This document shows positions 11,126-23,429 of a DNA stretch of 64,000 bases, in pieces. Numbering within the stretch: position 1 is the first letter of the stretch; the number at the start of each line of letters is the position of its first letter. Below the pieces are notes generated by a model. It had not been told where the DNA came from. It saw only the letters and a list, made by a program, of their open reading frames with translations, and made no database searches. The stretch is from the NCBI RefSeq assembly GCF_027942865.1, contig NC_134509.1, forward strand, positions 28,590,197-28,654,196, given 5' to 3'. This DNA comes from Odontesthes bonariensis. Taxonomy: Eukaryota > Chordata > Actinopteri > Atheriniformes > Atherinopsidae. The position numbers and the translations under genes are program-made.

Positions 11126-12201
11126 AGGAGCACTAGGTAGCATTTTCACCTAAAATTATAGCCTTCAGGAGTTTAACAAAGGTTAAACAAGTCAATGGTA
11201 AGCGAATGAAGCCTGTCTCGCTCCCAACAGGGGTCTGTATGCTGAAAATCCCATATGTAACTTCGGCAGGAGCGACCCGCTTCTGAAGTGTCGTGATGCG
11301 CGAGAAGAGTCGTTTGTGTTTACGGCACTTAGCTAGGTACTGTATGCTAGCTGTTGTTGTAGCTATGTGTTCGCTTGCGTTGAAGAGCCAACACCAAGCG
11401 TTTCATATTCTGCCTTTCACAGACTGAATATGAAACGTTCGATGTTGGTACTTTCCATCTTTGTGAAATTTCTCCAAGCGTGATCTTGTTCATCTACCAT
11501 AGTGATCTGCGTTTTAGATCGTGAAGAGACAGGTGATGATGGTGCTCTAATTCCTCCTGAGTTCGAGACGTAGCCTAGCTTCAGAAATACACGGACTGAC
11601 CTGATTAGAATAAGAATGGCGTTTTGATCCGAACAAGAATTGTTATCTACAAATGAAAATTGATTCATTTGTGATTATAATCGGAATAGTGTAGAGCTAG
11701 TCTGCGTTTATTGCGGCGTGTGTTGGTAGTGCCTGCGCGCATCTGTCTAAGATTGTAAGTGTCTGCTAATACAAAGTGTCTGCTAATACAAAGGAATCAC
11801 TCCACGAATACACCATGATGAGGGAAGAATCCCATTCAAGATCAGCAACAGTCCATCCATACATCCATTATCTGCCGCTTGTCCGGGGATCGGGTCGCGG
11901 GGGCAGCAGCCTGAGCAGAGAAACCCAGACGAGCTGTCCCCGGCCACTTCCTCCAGCAACAGTATTATAGCACATTATCTTGAGTTCTCTCTACAGAAAA
12001 TCTCTGATTATAGTATCTTACGTGGGCAGTCTACACTTGTGAATCAGATGACCTAACTGCACTGACTAAATGACACAACGGCAGCATTCGCCACGATGAT
12101 TAGTTAGTGGGTGTGTACAGGTGGGCATTTTTACGACAGTGTAGAATTTCAGTTTGACCAATAGAGATCGCTATACTGCCGCTAAACTACCTTGTATCCC
12201 T
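11126..12201. mobile_element. TTAA-flanked non-autonomous DNA element
   Basis: TTAA at 11122-11125 is followed by AGGAGCACTAGGTAG. The right end, reverse complemented, reads AGGGATACAAGGTAG next to TTAA at 12202-12205. The imperfect inverted ends and TTAA duplication fit the same class as the element at 9252-10504, though the terminal sequences differ. Inside at about 11848-11965 is a fish RTE-type repeat. No transposase is visible. Confidence 0.55.
11848..11965 (+). repeat. Teleost RTE-type LINE 3' fragment
   Basis: The block CATCCATTATCTGCCGCTTG, followed by GGGTCGCGGGGGCAGCAGCC and CCACTTCCTCCAGC, is a dispersed repeat familiar from many teleost genomes and usually attributed to RTE/Rex3-type LINE tails. 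It sits inside the TTAA-flanked element, so it either inserted there later or was captured. Confidence 0.5.
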
Positions 12202-12205
12202 TTAA

Positions 12206-15200
12206 AGCTTTCCAAAATTTTATGGTGCATTGTTTGAAGAAACTGCGAGTGCAGGCATGGGTATGACCTGCTGACTGAAGGCTAACAGGAGTGACAAAAC
12301 AATTCCATGGTGTCAAGTGAAATATAGATCTGTAGCGTGAACATATAGAAAAGGGACTCACATTGTGCTCATGATTTTATATAGAGGTCTTTCATTATTA
12401 GAAAAAAACAACAACAACCGCTTGGATGAAAAAGTAAAGCAATGCTAAATTGAGTCACTGCTACCTGCAGCACTACAGTATGTCTTCATAGATGTAGAGC
12501 TGGCAGAATCTCTGGAGTACAAAATGGTACTCCCAGCTCACTCCAGTGGTTCACGTCAGGAGGGAGACCTCAAAACAGGCATTAACACCCTTTCAACATG
12601 TTTTGCTTGTGGCTGACTTAATAGTAGAATTTTGGAAAAGCCGTTTTTAATCCTGTTAAACTTTATGATAAAAGTCACCCTCTGTGAAAGGATAACAGGC
12701 TCAGATGGGGTACCCATGTGCAAGATTTTCTTTGATGGTCGTGAGAGGAACCATATTTTTTCTGTAGGGGATTGTGTTGACATTTAGTTTTCTGTCAACT
12801 AGTGAGAGCTGTTCTAATTAACTGCGACAAATTTCAAAAAGACTCGTATTTAAGCATAAAGCCACTTTGCTCAGTAGGCACCCTATATATACAGTTTTTA
12901 TCTTTAGCCAAACCATGATCTTTCCTATCCCTCACCAATATATTTTTAAGATAAATTTACCCAAGTAGTTTTGATGCTAAAACTTTCCCAAGCAATGGGT
13001 GACCGTTAAATAGAAAACAAATATGATGGCCTAATCAGGGTCACAAACGGTACTGCAGATTTCTAGGTGTAACAAAGTGTACAATTAACAGTCCCATGTG
13101 CACGTGGGAGTTAGGGTCTTCAGCATGAAAGGCCAGATTTTTTTCCACCGGCAGCCCTCCTTCTTTCTACTGCAGACATTTGTTCGATTGAACGCTGATA
13201 GTCACTTCTTTCCGGTTTGGGTCTCACGAACACAATCATTTAATGTAAACATGCACTGATTAGAGAGTACATCTGCTCCACAAATAAAAAGTTTGATTCA
13301 GTTTATTATTCTTGATAGATAAGCACAGTATGAGAGGCAGAAAAAAATATGAATGACAAGCAAAAAGAGAGTAAGTGGGGCAGAGTGGATTAAGTTTGAG
13401 GAGCATGTAGAGGAGAAACGGCCTCTCATCAATGTAAAGAGGATAATTGGCACGACCCTCTGACGTCAGTCATCCTCTGCAGAATAGTGGGTTGACAGTG
13501 ACACACAATGTTCTGCTGTTTCAGATCCACACAAACTAAAATGTTCACTCGAGTTCACATTCGGCACTCGTACACCCACAAATTCTCATGCACACACATA
13601 AAAACCTTTAACCTTGTATACAGTTTCCTTTGTATGCGTAGTACCCACTCACAGGAGTCATCACGCACTAATGTGTGTAATTAGGGCTCTTTGATCAGGA
13701 TGGACGAGTATACAAAAAGTACACTGAGTAGGAATAAAACAGGTGGTGCAGCTATTTGTGTGCGGTGCGTAAAAGGAAAATTCTGGCAGGTAATTCAATG
13801 TTTTTTTTCTCTCCCTGACAACAGAGTGCTCAGAAATTTAATTTTAAGCCCATGTGATATAACTTTAATCAATGTCAATGAATAGTGACTTGTTAATTTA
13901 ACAGTGTTTTATATAGTTATACTAAAGGATACTATCATGGCAGGATTTAATACAGTATGCTTGTGGGTGAAAATGTAACAAGTTAATGTTCGAGACAAAA
14001 AAAAAACAACTTAATATTCGTCCAAATGCAGCACAGTTATCTGGGCCTTGCAAGCCAAAACAAGGACACAATACTACATTAGGGGAAACTTTTTCAATGT
14101 ACACTAGATGAATGTTGAAAAATCATCAACCACCTACCAGCTTTTCACAACATACATGAGCCCATTTTCTAAAATGGAAAACCAAAGCTGAACCTCCACA
14201 CCTCTCTGTGTTAACTTCTTTCTGCCACAGAGATGAAATTTCCAATTCAAAATCCAGAAAAAGTACTGGCTGCTTAATAAGTCACTACACTTCTCCAAGT
14301 TGACAGCGTGTACTAATTTTCATTTGGATAGATGTGATGAACCATCAGTTGTGGATGGGAAACCCAGTAATGATTGGAACTGCTTGGATTTTCAGTCACA
14401 CACATAGAGTGCAGGGGCATAAGTTAGCCCGATTTGCAAGAACTGCTGGGAAAGTCAACTCAATAACTCTGCAAGAAGTTTCAGTTTGCTGCACAATGAG
14501 GTATACATATGCTGCACAATCCATTTGTGCCTTCTAGATCTATTGATCATTTGCTTTAGTTGTCCTGAGGCTGGCAAACAAAGGAGACCAGACCTTTGCT
14601 TTTCAGCCCTGAAATTCTGCAACCAGAAGAATCTTGTGATAAAAGATTGAAGCAAAGGTGCTTTTGGAGTCAGTGGTCACTGACTTTTAGTGGTATTGCA
14701 CTTTATTGCCCTTCCACATTGGCTTCACTTTTGAGCTAATGACTACATCCATATTTTATGCACAGCATAGGGGAGTCATACAATTTTCTGAATATCTGGT
14801 ACCCACTGACAACCTTTTTCCCTAATGACTAGACAACCAGTCCAACAAACTAACATGACAGCAGGGTCAAGAAAAGTATCCTCTCTGTGACTGTCAGCAC
14901 TTCATCACAATGAACTTTTTTCAATAAATAATTTGTACTTTTTTAGAAATGTGTGCAGCAGTTTGTTTTTTTATTTTTTTCAGTTTTAAGGCAACAGGGT
15001 CTGAAATTGTCTTTACTTTCCAGTGAGTTTGTCATTGACTGGCAGTCAGGCACAAAATTAACAAATCTGCATACAGCATCTCCTTCCCGTTGCATTCAGG
15101 CTCAGTTAAATTTAGCAAAATTGGAGGGTAGAACTGACATTAACAATGTAATTTCCTCAATACAACAGGGACTTTACACTCACTGTTTCTCTTCCTATGT

Positions 15201-15815
15201 ATGTCTAAGCCAAACCCCTGGCATGCTTAGAGAATCATTGGACCAATAATTGGGCTGACAATGTTATTATTACTGCTGATACTTCCAGAGCGGGCTCTCA
15301 TCTCTTTAATTACACAGGACAAATTACTAATTTTTGACAGTAAGGTTAGGTGGGCACCTGTGATCCACCAGATGCTGATTATCAGAGGATGACTCACAAC
15401 CTCCTGTGGTGAAGTGTGAAAAATCTCTAATGGATAAAAGAATTATTCATGTTATTGATGTGCAGGCAGTTAGAATGTGATTACTTTAGGGAGACACAGA
15501 GGAAGATTTCAGCCACACTATAAAGTTTTAAATTGGTGAAAAAGAAGGGACATAAAAGACCATCTCAGTATTTTTTTTTTTATAGTATCTGTAAGTGTGG
15601 GGTGAGGATTGAAGATATAAGCTCAGCAGCTACTGCTTTCACATTCATGCCATTTTAGCTATTCTATCTGAGAGCTTAAGTGGTCTTATCCTACACTTGA
15701 CATCAATGTGAGACAATTTTTATCATTTATGTACTTGTCCTGCTATAAGATGCATTGCTGCCCAGACTCACAGAAAAAATGTGAAATAGTAGCATAATAA
15801 AACAACACAATGCAC
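12206..15815. other. Non-coding stretch
   Basis: No exon, RNA gene or element could be supported. Several short open frames exist (for example 12640-12790 plus and 14953-15249 plus), but none shows a recognisable family or convincing splice context. Confidence 0.35.
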
Positions 15816-15819
15816 ACTC

Positions 15820-16040
15820 ATACTTACTTCCAGGGCCAATTTGGAATCACCTATTCACCAAACATGCATGTTTTTGGAGTTTAGGATGAATCCAGAGTAC
15901 CCAGAGAGAACCCACACATGCAGGGAGAAACCATGCATATTACACACAGAAAGGCCCCATCCGAACAAACAAACAAATAAACAACAATGCACGCTCATAT
16001 TAACTCCGAGGGTCATTTTAGAGACACCAATTATAATAAT
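15820..16040 (+). repeat. Dispersed fish repeat, two partial tandem copies
   Basis: A block running from AATGCACACTCATACTTAC through CAAACATGCATGTTTTTGG to CACACAGAAAGGCCCC matches a repeat unit common in teleosts. About 175 bp downstream, from 15980, its first part recurs in degraded form (AATGCACGCTCATATTAAC, then GAGACACCAATT), giving a partial tandem duplication. It has no coding capacity. Confidence 0.5.
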
Positions 16041-17170
16041 ATACTGTGTGATAATATATTTTACAAACAGTTTTTGTGCCTGGCAGGAGGACTTCAACCA
16101 CTCACTGCAACTTCACAAAACACTTGTGACTAAATTATATTTCATTGTACGCTGGAAACTTTATCCTTGACCATAGTAGTTGAGTCAGAGTCAAAAAAGG
16201 TGGTATTAACTTGGGTCTTCAGACTGATCATGTTTCACTAAGTTGATTAAACATTTTCCTTTGTCAAGAAATGAATGTGATGCATAATGAAGTCGAGGCT
16301 TGCTGAGCTAGAGAGCTATGCTGCTTCCATCTGCTGTAGGAGAAGAAGAACTGCGGCTTCCTGCAGGAGGATTTAAGCGGGCACCAGTAGCCACCTGAAT
16401 TCCATTAACCCGAGAACACAAAACACAACAATACATGACAAATTGAAGTACTCTTGTTTTATTTTCAGCTACACAATGCCTCATAAAACAAAGAAAAGTA
16501 CAATGGGGCGACCCTACAAAAAGGCTCTAAAATTAGCGAATCATAAATGAGATGCATAAAGAAAATATGCAATGAAGCTGGGAACATATAACGAGAGTTG
16601 CATGGGTGGAAATTACTCAGCAAAAGTGTTCTAGGGTTAAAAAATATATAACGAAAATAAAGTGTCTCACATTAAGACATGAAAGCATCAGAAGTGTGGT
16701 TGAGAATTTTTTTAGAACATCATCAGTGTTATCAACCAGTTTTCATGAGATTATTGTTTGACTCTTTGCTAATTTTTCTTCTTTTTTTATTAGATTCTGA
16801 GAGTTTTAGAAACAAATAGACGCAGATCTTTTCAAAAGGATATAGTTGGTCTTAGGATATGTTGACATTGATGTGATTTGTGCTTAATGTCTCAGTAGGA
16901 GAAACACATTTAGTATGATTTAATATTTTGTAAACTTTCTTTATATTGAGTCTTGAAATTGTATCTTTCTATGTTATTTCACTGTTATTTGTCTGTGTTT
17001 TACATTCAGCCTCCCAAGCATTCATGTCCAAATAATCACCAAACTCTGCCTCTTTAATTGAAGAGAAAACACAGACAACATAAGGAACCAGCATTACATT
17101 GTGGTCTGAGAATCTCACTTATTTTGTTCTGTGTACCCCATCATTTTTTACTGTTATAGCATAGTTTTAT
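16041..17170. other. Non-coding stretch downstream of the ependymin-related gene
   Basis: No feature was recognised apart from AT-rich sequence. The lower end of the ependymin-related transcript should fall at about 17.15 kb. Confidence 0.35.
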
Positions 17171-17174
17171 ATAG

Positions 17175-17180
17175 TTTATT
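17175..17180 (-). promoter_or_regulatory. Candidate polyadenylation signal of the ependymin-related gene
   Basis: AATAAA on the minus strand lies about 235 bp beyond the TAA stop at 17414-17416 and is the nearest canonical signal I see. It would give a short 3' untranslated region. Confidence 0.35.
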
Positions 17181-17413
17181 CCAATAACTGTCAAAACTAT
17201 ACCTATAACCTTGTGAGAGCAATCTGATCTAACAGCCAGCACAAAAGGTCATAGTTACGAATGTGACACTCATTGGAATAAATAACTTCTATTTGGATCT
17301 CATTTAGTTTAGGAAATTATTTAAATTTCAAAGTGATTATGGGATTATTTTGAGTCAATGCTGTTAGAGCAGGAGCAGTATCTGTGATTATCTTTGTGAG
17401 AGGCTTCAGATGT

Positions 17414-19773
17414 TTACTCCACTTCCTTTGTCTTCATGGCAATATACTCCATTACAGTGAAGAAGTTACGTGGTGACTCTGTTCTCTCCAAAACTGCATT
17501 GTTACAGAATGCAGGGGGGAAGAAATCCATTGGATTGGAAAGCCCAACTACCCAGTTGTAGGTGCTGAAATATAAAAGTAAGTCTTTATGCAAATGATTA
17601 CAAACTTACAGCTAAAGTTGTTTGACATTTGACATCATTCATAAATAAGAAAAGAGAAGAGGTCCTTTACACAGGAACAGTACATCACTGAGTGAACCTT
17701 AACCCTGTTAAACCAAAGCAGTTCTTGCCCTGGCCCAGGGCTGATGTTTGAGCCAGTACGTTGGTTGTATAAAGAATTGGTTTGGTTTTCCAGAGAACCA
17801 CTACAGAGCCACATCATCACATCAGTTTAAATGTTTGAACTTCCTTTAGTGTATTCTGAATCAAGGGCCATAGCACAAGATGACAGTTTGTGTAAACAAT
17901 CACAGTTTGTTTCACTTTCTCTGCAAACCAGTGTCCAAATACCATCAAATATCAATGGTTGCTGTATGTCAATGTTCTTTACTATGTTAACTGGCATTTC
18001 CATATGCTGATCAGCATGTTATGAACGAATTTGCAATGCTGCTCTTCAAAAGGCCGTGGCTATAAAACATTAATGAAACACTGATGTCATGTTCTTCACG
18101 GGCATCCTGATGCTATTTTTTCCTTTGTCTCTTGACACCAGCAAACTGAAGGCTAAACTGACTCTGGATTTTTAAACATGGCAGTTATCATTTATTTTCA
18201 TATTACAGTGGGTCTGGTTGATCTTGATGAGCCCACATTGTACGCGATTCTTTGCTCTAATCCAGCAGAGTTGGTGCTACTCCTGCAGTTTTTCAGAGCT
18301 GGAGTCAGTGCTTTAGTTGAAAGAGGAAGAACTGGTTCTAAATTAGGCTCCAAGGCTAGAAATACCGTATAGTATGCCCAGGGTAAATTCTGCTATAATA
18401 AAAAGTGTTCAATTTATTGGGTAGTTAATTACTGTTACATAGTCAGTCTATAAAATATAGACCCAACTTACTCAAAGTCTGCCATTACTAACATTCACCT
18501 GTGCTGAATGACTATACATTTTAAATCAATTTTAAATTGCTTGCAGTGAAGGTCCAAAATTTTCAAAGATAATAAACAAATCTGATTGCAATCAAAATAT
18601 CTCTGTTAAACACAGGGATTTTTACACCAAATCACTTTTACATCAGACAGCCATTATTTTCTCAACCAAAGAACATCTGTGTTGCTACGCCTCATTGCAT
18701 GCGCGGTGGTTGCTCAGTGTATCCTCTCACTGATCAGCCGAGTCTGTCAGGAGTCAAAAATGGTAAGTGTGCTTTTCAGTCTTTCCACTCATTGCCTCTG
18801 TCTCATAGTCAGTGTTTCTGGATTAGACCGTCAAAATCATGCGTAAAAACTGGTCAGTGGAAGGATTTGTTAGGCAGCCACCATACGTGCAATGGGGTGT
18901 AGTAACACAGACATTCCTCTATTTAGAAAGTTCTTTCAACTTTTTGTTCAATCTAATAAGATTGACTTGTTTTATCTTTTTTTTTTTTTTAAAAATCATA
19001 TAATAAAACAACACTGATAATGACATGAGCAAACAGTTGAAATTTTATTTTCCAAACTTAAAGCTACTAAAGGGATTCGGTAAGTTTTAGTAGATGATAT
19101 AAACCATGTTCTTGGTGTTGATTTTAGGTATTTTTGCTTTTGCCTCTGTGGTTTTGTCAGTCCAAGTGCCTACCTGACAGTGGTCCATCCAGATGCTGGA
19201 GAGTAGCCAGAGTAAGTCAAAGGGATGCAGCCAAAATCAGAAAAGACCACCGAGTACATGCCTGAAAACATTAAATAGAAGCTCCTTGTTGTTGCTGACT
19301 GCCATTGTGTAGTTAAAGAAGCAGATACAGTACAATTCAATAAGCATGTACAAGTAATTAGTTGAACTTTTATAATGTTTTATGATTGAAAAGTCTAGTT
19401 CTTCAAATGGCTTAATGAGTATAAATGTGCACAAACAGGACACTGATGCTGTAGTGGCTTCAACAGGAGAGTCATTTCAATAAAGGGCTGGTTTTCAACC
19501 CATCTCACAACAACTTTTGTCCTATTATCACTGCATGAGAACAGCACATTGTATTAAAAAAACATTGTTCAATCAAAGGTCTTCTTTACCATTATGTGGG
19601 AGAGCTCCATACCAGGTGTTGACTAACAAACCCATTCCCCAACTGGAGCTAGAGCCCATAATTGCCTGACCCATCAGTTTAGCATCAGGGGGCACTTGCA
19701 TGGAAATGAAATAGGCCTCCAGAGGCATCTTCTTGCAAGAGAAAGTACCCTAGTAGATTTCATAAAAGACTTC
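17414..19773 (-). pseudogene. Ependymin-related gene, C-terminal half; probably a pseudogene or partial gene
   Basis: Three phase-compatible minus-strand exons were read: 19590-19773, 19174-19261 and 17414-17564 (stop TAA at 17414-17416). The peptide contains SCKK, VPPDAKLMGQAIMGSSSS, TWYGALPHNG, DFGCIPLTYSGY and NPMDFFPPAFC. In order and spacing these match the C-terminal half of ependymins, secreted glycoproteins of fish cerebrospinal fluid and other tissues. The three cysteines in SCKK, GCIP and PPAFC sit where the family conserves them. Two things are odd. The first exon, read from its best acceptor (CTTTCAG), has TAG at 19750-19752 as codon 8. The exons for the signal peptide and first half were not found in the adjoining kilobase. 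The TAG is preceded by AC and could itself serve as a splice acceptor, which would bypass the stop. Confidence 0.65.
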
Positions 19774-20417
19774 CTGAAAGGATTAAAGAAGAAAATTAAT
19801 ACTTTGACTACTTTCACTGCTCACTTCTTTGTACCCTGCTGTCTCTAAATGAGTCTTAAGTGTGAATGAATTTTAATATGCTTCATCTTTCCTTCCTGTG
19901 CCTAAAGTTGGAATTTGTCTCTCACGCAAAAGTAATTTTTTAAATATTTCTGAACATACCACTGGTGGTTAAAAGCATTCTCTGAAGAAGAAAAAGTGTA
20001 AAACCAAAAAGAATATCAACTACACCTCTCAAAAGAACTGGAAAAAAACTATACCAGTGCCATTGTTTTTTTTTTTTTTAAATGCCTAAATATTAGGCCA
20101 CTGACATGTACAATGCAGGTACTTTGAGAACACTCCAGATTTTAGTGTGATATGACTTTGTACAACTGGAAGGGATGTTGGTCTCTACAATATCCAGTTA
20201 GCCCCCGAGTCAATAGAGGAAGAGGAAAGGGAAACAGTAGCCATATTGGCACTAGCCAGTGGGATGGAAAATAGCTTTCTTGTGTGCTGAGTGCTGAGCC
20301 ACCTGTTTGGTATCTGTGAATAACCAAAGTGGAACAGCAGCAGGTTAACAAGGATAATTATTTTGTGCTAATAAGGTGGAACCCATATGTGAAAAGTGTT
20401 AACATATCTGCCAAGAT

Positions 20418-20470
20418 CCATCCATCCATCCATTTTCTATACCCGCTGAATCCGTCGGTCGGATTAGGGG
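20418..20470 (+). repeat. RTE/Rex3-type 3' tail fragment
   Basis: The short block CCATCCATCCATCC followed by ATTTTCTATACCCGCTG is the characteristic end of teleost RTE-type LINEs and is heavily truncated. Confidence 0.45.
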
Positions 20471-20849
20471 CTTTACCCTAGTTTGTATTAAATGTACTTT
20501 TTGACACTCACTGTTTTAACACATTAAAGTGACTGAACAGTAATGAAAGGAAAACAATGGCAGATTCATTGCTTACTGGGCAATATTTACATTGTATCAA
20601 GAAATGGACAAACTTTCTTACAGTCTGCCATTCAGACATTTACCTGTGAATACATTTATCCCTGTAAATGTGGTAAAACAGAATTACTTGTAAATTTATT
20701 AATGTGCATTTTAAAGCTTCAGCTCAGCACAACTGCCATTCCCATGGCAGCAGTGGACATACATGCACATGTATGTATATATGTGCATGACTGTCCAATG
20801 AGAGAAATCTTATCCACATCCCTTGCAAGAACACAGCATCCAGTTCAAC

Positions 20850-23384
20850 TATAACTACTGTGCCTTTGACACAGTTGACCATGCGATCTTATTACAGAGG
20901 TTAGAAGATTGGGTGGGAATCTCTGGTCGTGCTTTAAACTGGTTCAAGTCCTATCTAGAGGACAGGAAATATTTTGTTGAAATTGGTAACCGTGTCTCAG
21001 ACCAAATGGCTATGAACTGTGGGGTTCCCCAGGGGTCAATCCTGGGACCCATATTGTTCAATCTGTACATGCTTCCACTAGGCCAGCTAATACGCAGCTA
21101 TAATGTGTCCTACCACAACTATGCAGATGACACTCAGATCTACGTGTCACTGACAGCAGGAGAACACGGGCCTGTAGATACATTGGCCCTCATTTATCAA
21201 ACTTGCCTAAGACGAAAAACATGCGTAGATCGTGCGTACGTTCTTTTCTGCGCAAAGGTTGGCATTTATCAAATCCATCGTGAGCGCAGGAAAGATGAAA
21301 TCGCCACGACAGGTCTGAAGCCGTGTACGCACTTTTCCATTTTGACTTGCGGTGACTGCAATAGCATACATAAACAGCAGCGTCACTAGTGCGTGCCTCA
21401 TGAGTCGCAACAAATCCCTAGGTTAAAATTACAGACTTATCACTTCAAAGAAGGCCCATGTTTTGACTTCAACATAAATATAAACATAAACGCAAATTAA
21501 ATAAATTAAACAAGTAGCCTACAACTCCGTAATTGGAAGAGTGATGGCTCATTATTCAACCGCGCACCCTCACACCGAACAGGAGAGGCGCTTTAACACT
21601 GCGCATACGCGTGCCACTGTGGAGAGGTGTATAGGGCAGGTGGATCTGTCTCTCGGCTGCGAGGGGAACCCTTCTATATACGCCCGAAAAGGTATGCAAT
21701 ATTATTATTGCATGCGGGGTTCTCCATACATTGCCCAAAAAAATGGAGTGCCATTTCCAGATGTACATCCAGAGGACCCCGCACCCAGAGATCCCTACCA
21801 CCAGCCTGCACAGCCAAGAGCGCTCAGGAGGAGAGAGGAACTTATTCAGCGATTCTGACTTTTGGTAAGCATTCTGTTCTTCAAGGAAAAAAGACGTAGC
21901 TCCGATCAGGCCAACCACCCTCTCCTCCAAGGCACTCAAATCCAAACCTGGATTGGAGCTCCCCCCCCCCCCCCCCCCCCCTGTTTGTGACATGCTGCGT
22001 CGGAGAGCTGCGACCTTCTTTGGTGGCAAATTTCATATCGGACCACTTCTTCCTGATCTTATTGGAGAAAAAGTAAAACATCGTTCAATTTTAGATTTCA
22101 TTTAATCTGGAGTTTATCACATTTTATTGACCATCACAGTAGGGGAAAATACATGACTGTCCGGTCTGCGATTTACATCGCCAACGCTGTTGACAGCTGA
22201 CAGCGTTTCTCTGCCGCCTTTCGTCTATCCTGTCGCAAATTCTAGAGGTGCGGCCTCTCAACCCCCTTTTGTAGAAGGCGTGATTAGGATAATTACGATG
22301 AATTTCAGCCGCCGGATTTATCAACAGCCGCTCGGTCTTACGACGGGATTGGTGTGGTACGCATGTTCTGTAAATCTCACTTGAGCCTCTGCGTACGACG
22401 AGTTCTCCGCTCATATATACGATGCTTTCTACGACGGCTTGATAAATGAGGGCCATTGTGTCACTGCATCGAACAGATCAGTGTGTGGATGCAAAACAAT
22501 TTTCTCCAGCTAAACTCAGACAAAACTGAAATCATTGTCTGTGGCCCACATAAACAAAGAGAGTGTTATCAGTCACCTTGAGAATCTCTCTCTAAAACCT
22601 AACTATCAAGTTAGAAATCTCGGGGTAATATTGGACTCAGACCTGAATTTTAACAGCCACATTAAATCAGTAACATCAGCAGCTTTTTACCATCTAAATC
22701 AGACTTAGAAAGACTGATCCATGCGTTTGTCTCCAGCAGGTTAGACTACTGTAACGGCCTGCTCACTGGGCTCTCTAAACGGGCTGTAAGACAGCTGCAG
22801 TACATCCAGAACGCTGCTGCTCGAGTCCTGACTAGAACCAGGAAATACGACCATATTAGTCCAGTGCTCAGGTCTCTGCACTGGCTTCCTGTCGCTCAGA
22901 GAATAGACTTTAAAACAGCTCTGCTTGTGTACAAGTCTCTTCATGGTCAAGCGCCAAAGTACATCTCTGCCATGTTAGAGCCATATGAACCAACTCGGGC
23001 TCTGAGAACCTCAGGGAGGGGTCTCCTGCTGGTGCCCAGAGTCAGGACTAAACAAGGTGAGGCTGCGTTTCAGTTTTATGCCCCTAAAATCTGGAACAGT
23101 CTTCCAGAAGATGTGAGACAGGCCTCAACTCTGACAATGTTTAAATCCAGGCTGAAAACAGTTCTATTTAGCTGTGCATATGACACCTGAAAGTATTTTA
23201 TCTACACTCTTCGCTTTTAAATTAATTAATTGATTATTTTTTATATTTTTCTTTTTCCCCCTCTTCTTTGATTGCTTTTAACTGTGTTTTAATTTTTATC
23301 TTTGAAATGCCTTGTCTTTATGTAAAGCACATTGAGTTGCCTGTGGTATGAAATGCGCTATATAAATAAAGATGCCTTGCCTTG
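20850..23384 (+). mobile_element. L2-like LINE, truncated, split by a Harbinger derivative
   Basis: From about 20855 the plus strand reads AFDTVDHAILLQRL, NWFKSYLEDRKYFVEIGN, CGVPQGSILGPILFNLYMLP and SYHNYADDTQIYVSL. The last contains the YADD catalytic motif of reverse transcriptase. The frame is cut at 21184 by an inserted element and resumes at 22455 with CHCIEQISVWMQNNFLQLNS-like codons. It then reads HWLPVAQRIDFKTALLVYKS and ends as ...LFSCAYDT with TGA at about 23188. The 3' tail ends AATAAAGATGCCTTGCCTTG at about 23384. The 5' part of the LINE is missing, and a frameshift lies near 22690. Confidence 0.8.
21185..22454 (+). mobile_element. Harbinger deletion derivative, copy 1 (inserted in the L2 LINE)
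   Basis: The termini are GGCCCTCATTTATCAA and its reverse complement TTGATAAATGAGGGCC. ATT is duplicated at 21182-21184 and 22455-22457; because the site is C-ATT-G, a 5-bp CATTG duplication fits equally well. Inside are the ends of two convergent Harbinger genes. A decayed transposase C-terminus on the plus strand (21541-21858) has AQKNGVPFPDVHPEDPAP. A Myb-like remnant on the minus strand has KIRKKWSDMKFATK near 22060-22020. Both genes have lost their other halves. A run of 20 C lies at 21961-21980. Confidence 0.8.
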
Positions 23385-23386
23385 CC

Positions 23387-23418
<32 letters not shown>

Positions 23419-23422
23419 TGTA
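23385..23422 (+). repeat. TATG tandem repeat
   Basis: About nine near-perfect copies of the tetranucleotide TATG/ATGT directly follow the 3' tail of the L2 LINE, as expected for a microsatellite seeded at a LINE end. Confidence 0.8.
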
Positions 23423-23429
23423 CAGATAA

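Noticed and set aside
12640-12790. Plus-strand protein-like stretch (TLCERITGSDGVPMCKIFFD)
   Set aside because: No start, splice context or recognisable family; single short frame only.
14953-15249. 98-codon plus-strand open frame
   Set aside because: Begins in a T-rich tract, with no motif and no supporting context.
20823-21389. 188-codon plus-strand open frame as a host gene
   Set aside because: It is the reverse-transcriptase core of an L2-like LINE running into an inserted Harbinger derivative.
21556-22029. Minus-strand open frame with a glycine-rich run as a novel protein
   Set aside because: The glycine run comes from a C homopolymer, and the recognisable part is the Harbinger Myb-like remnant shifted between frames.
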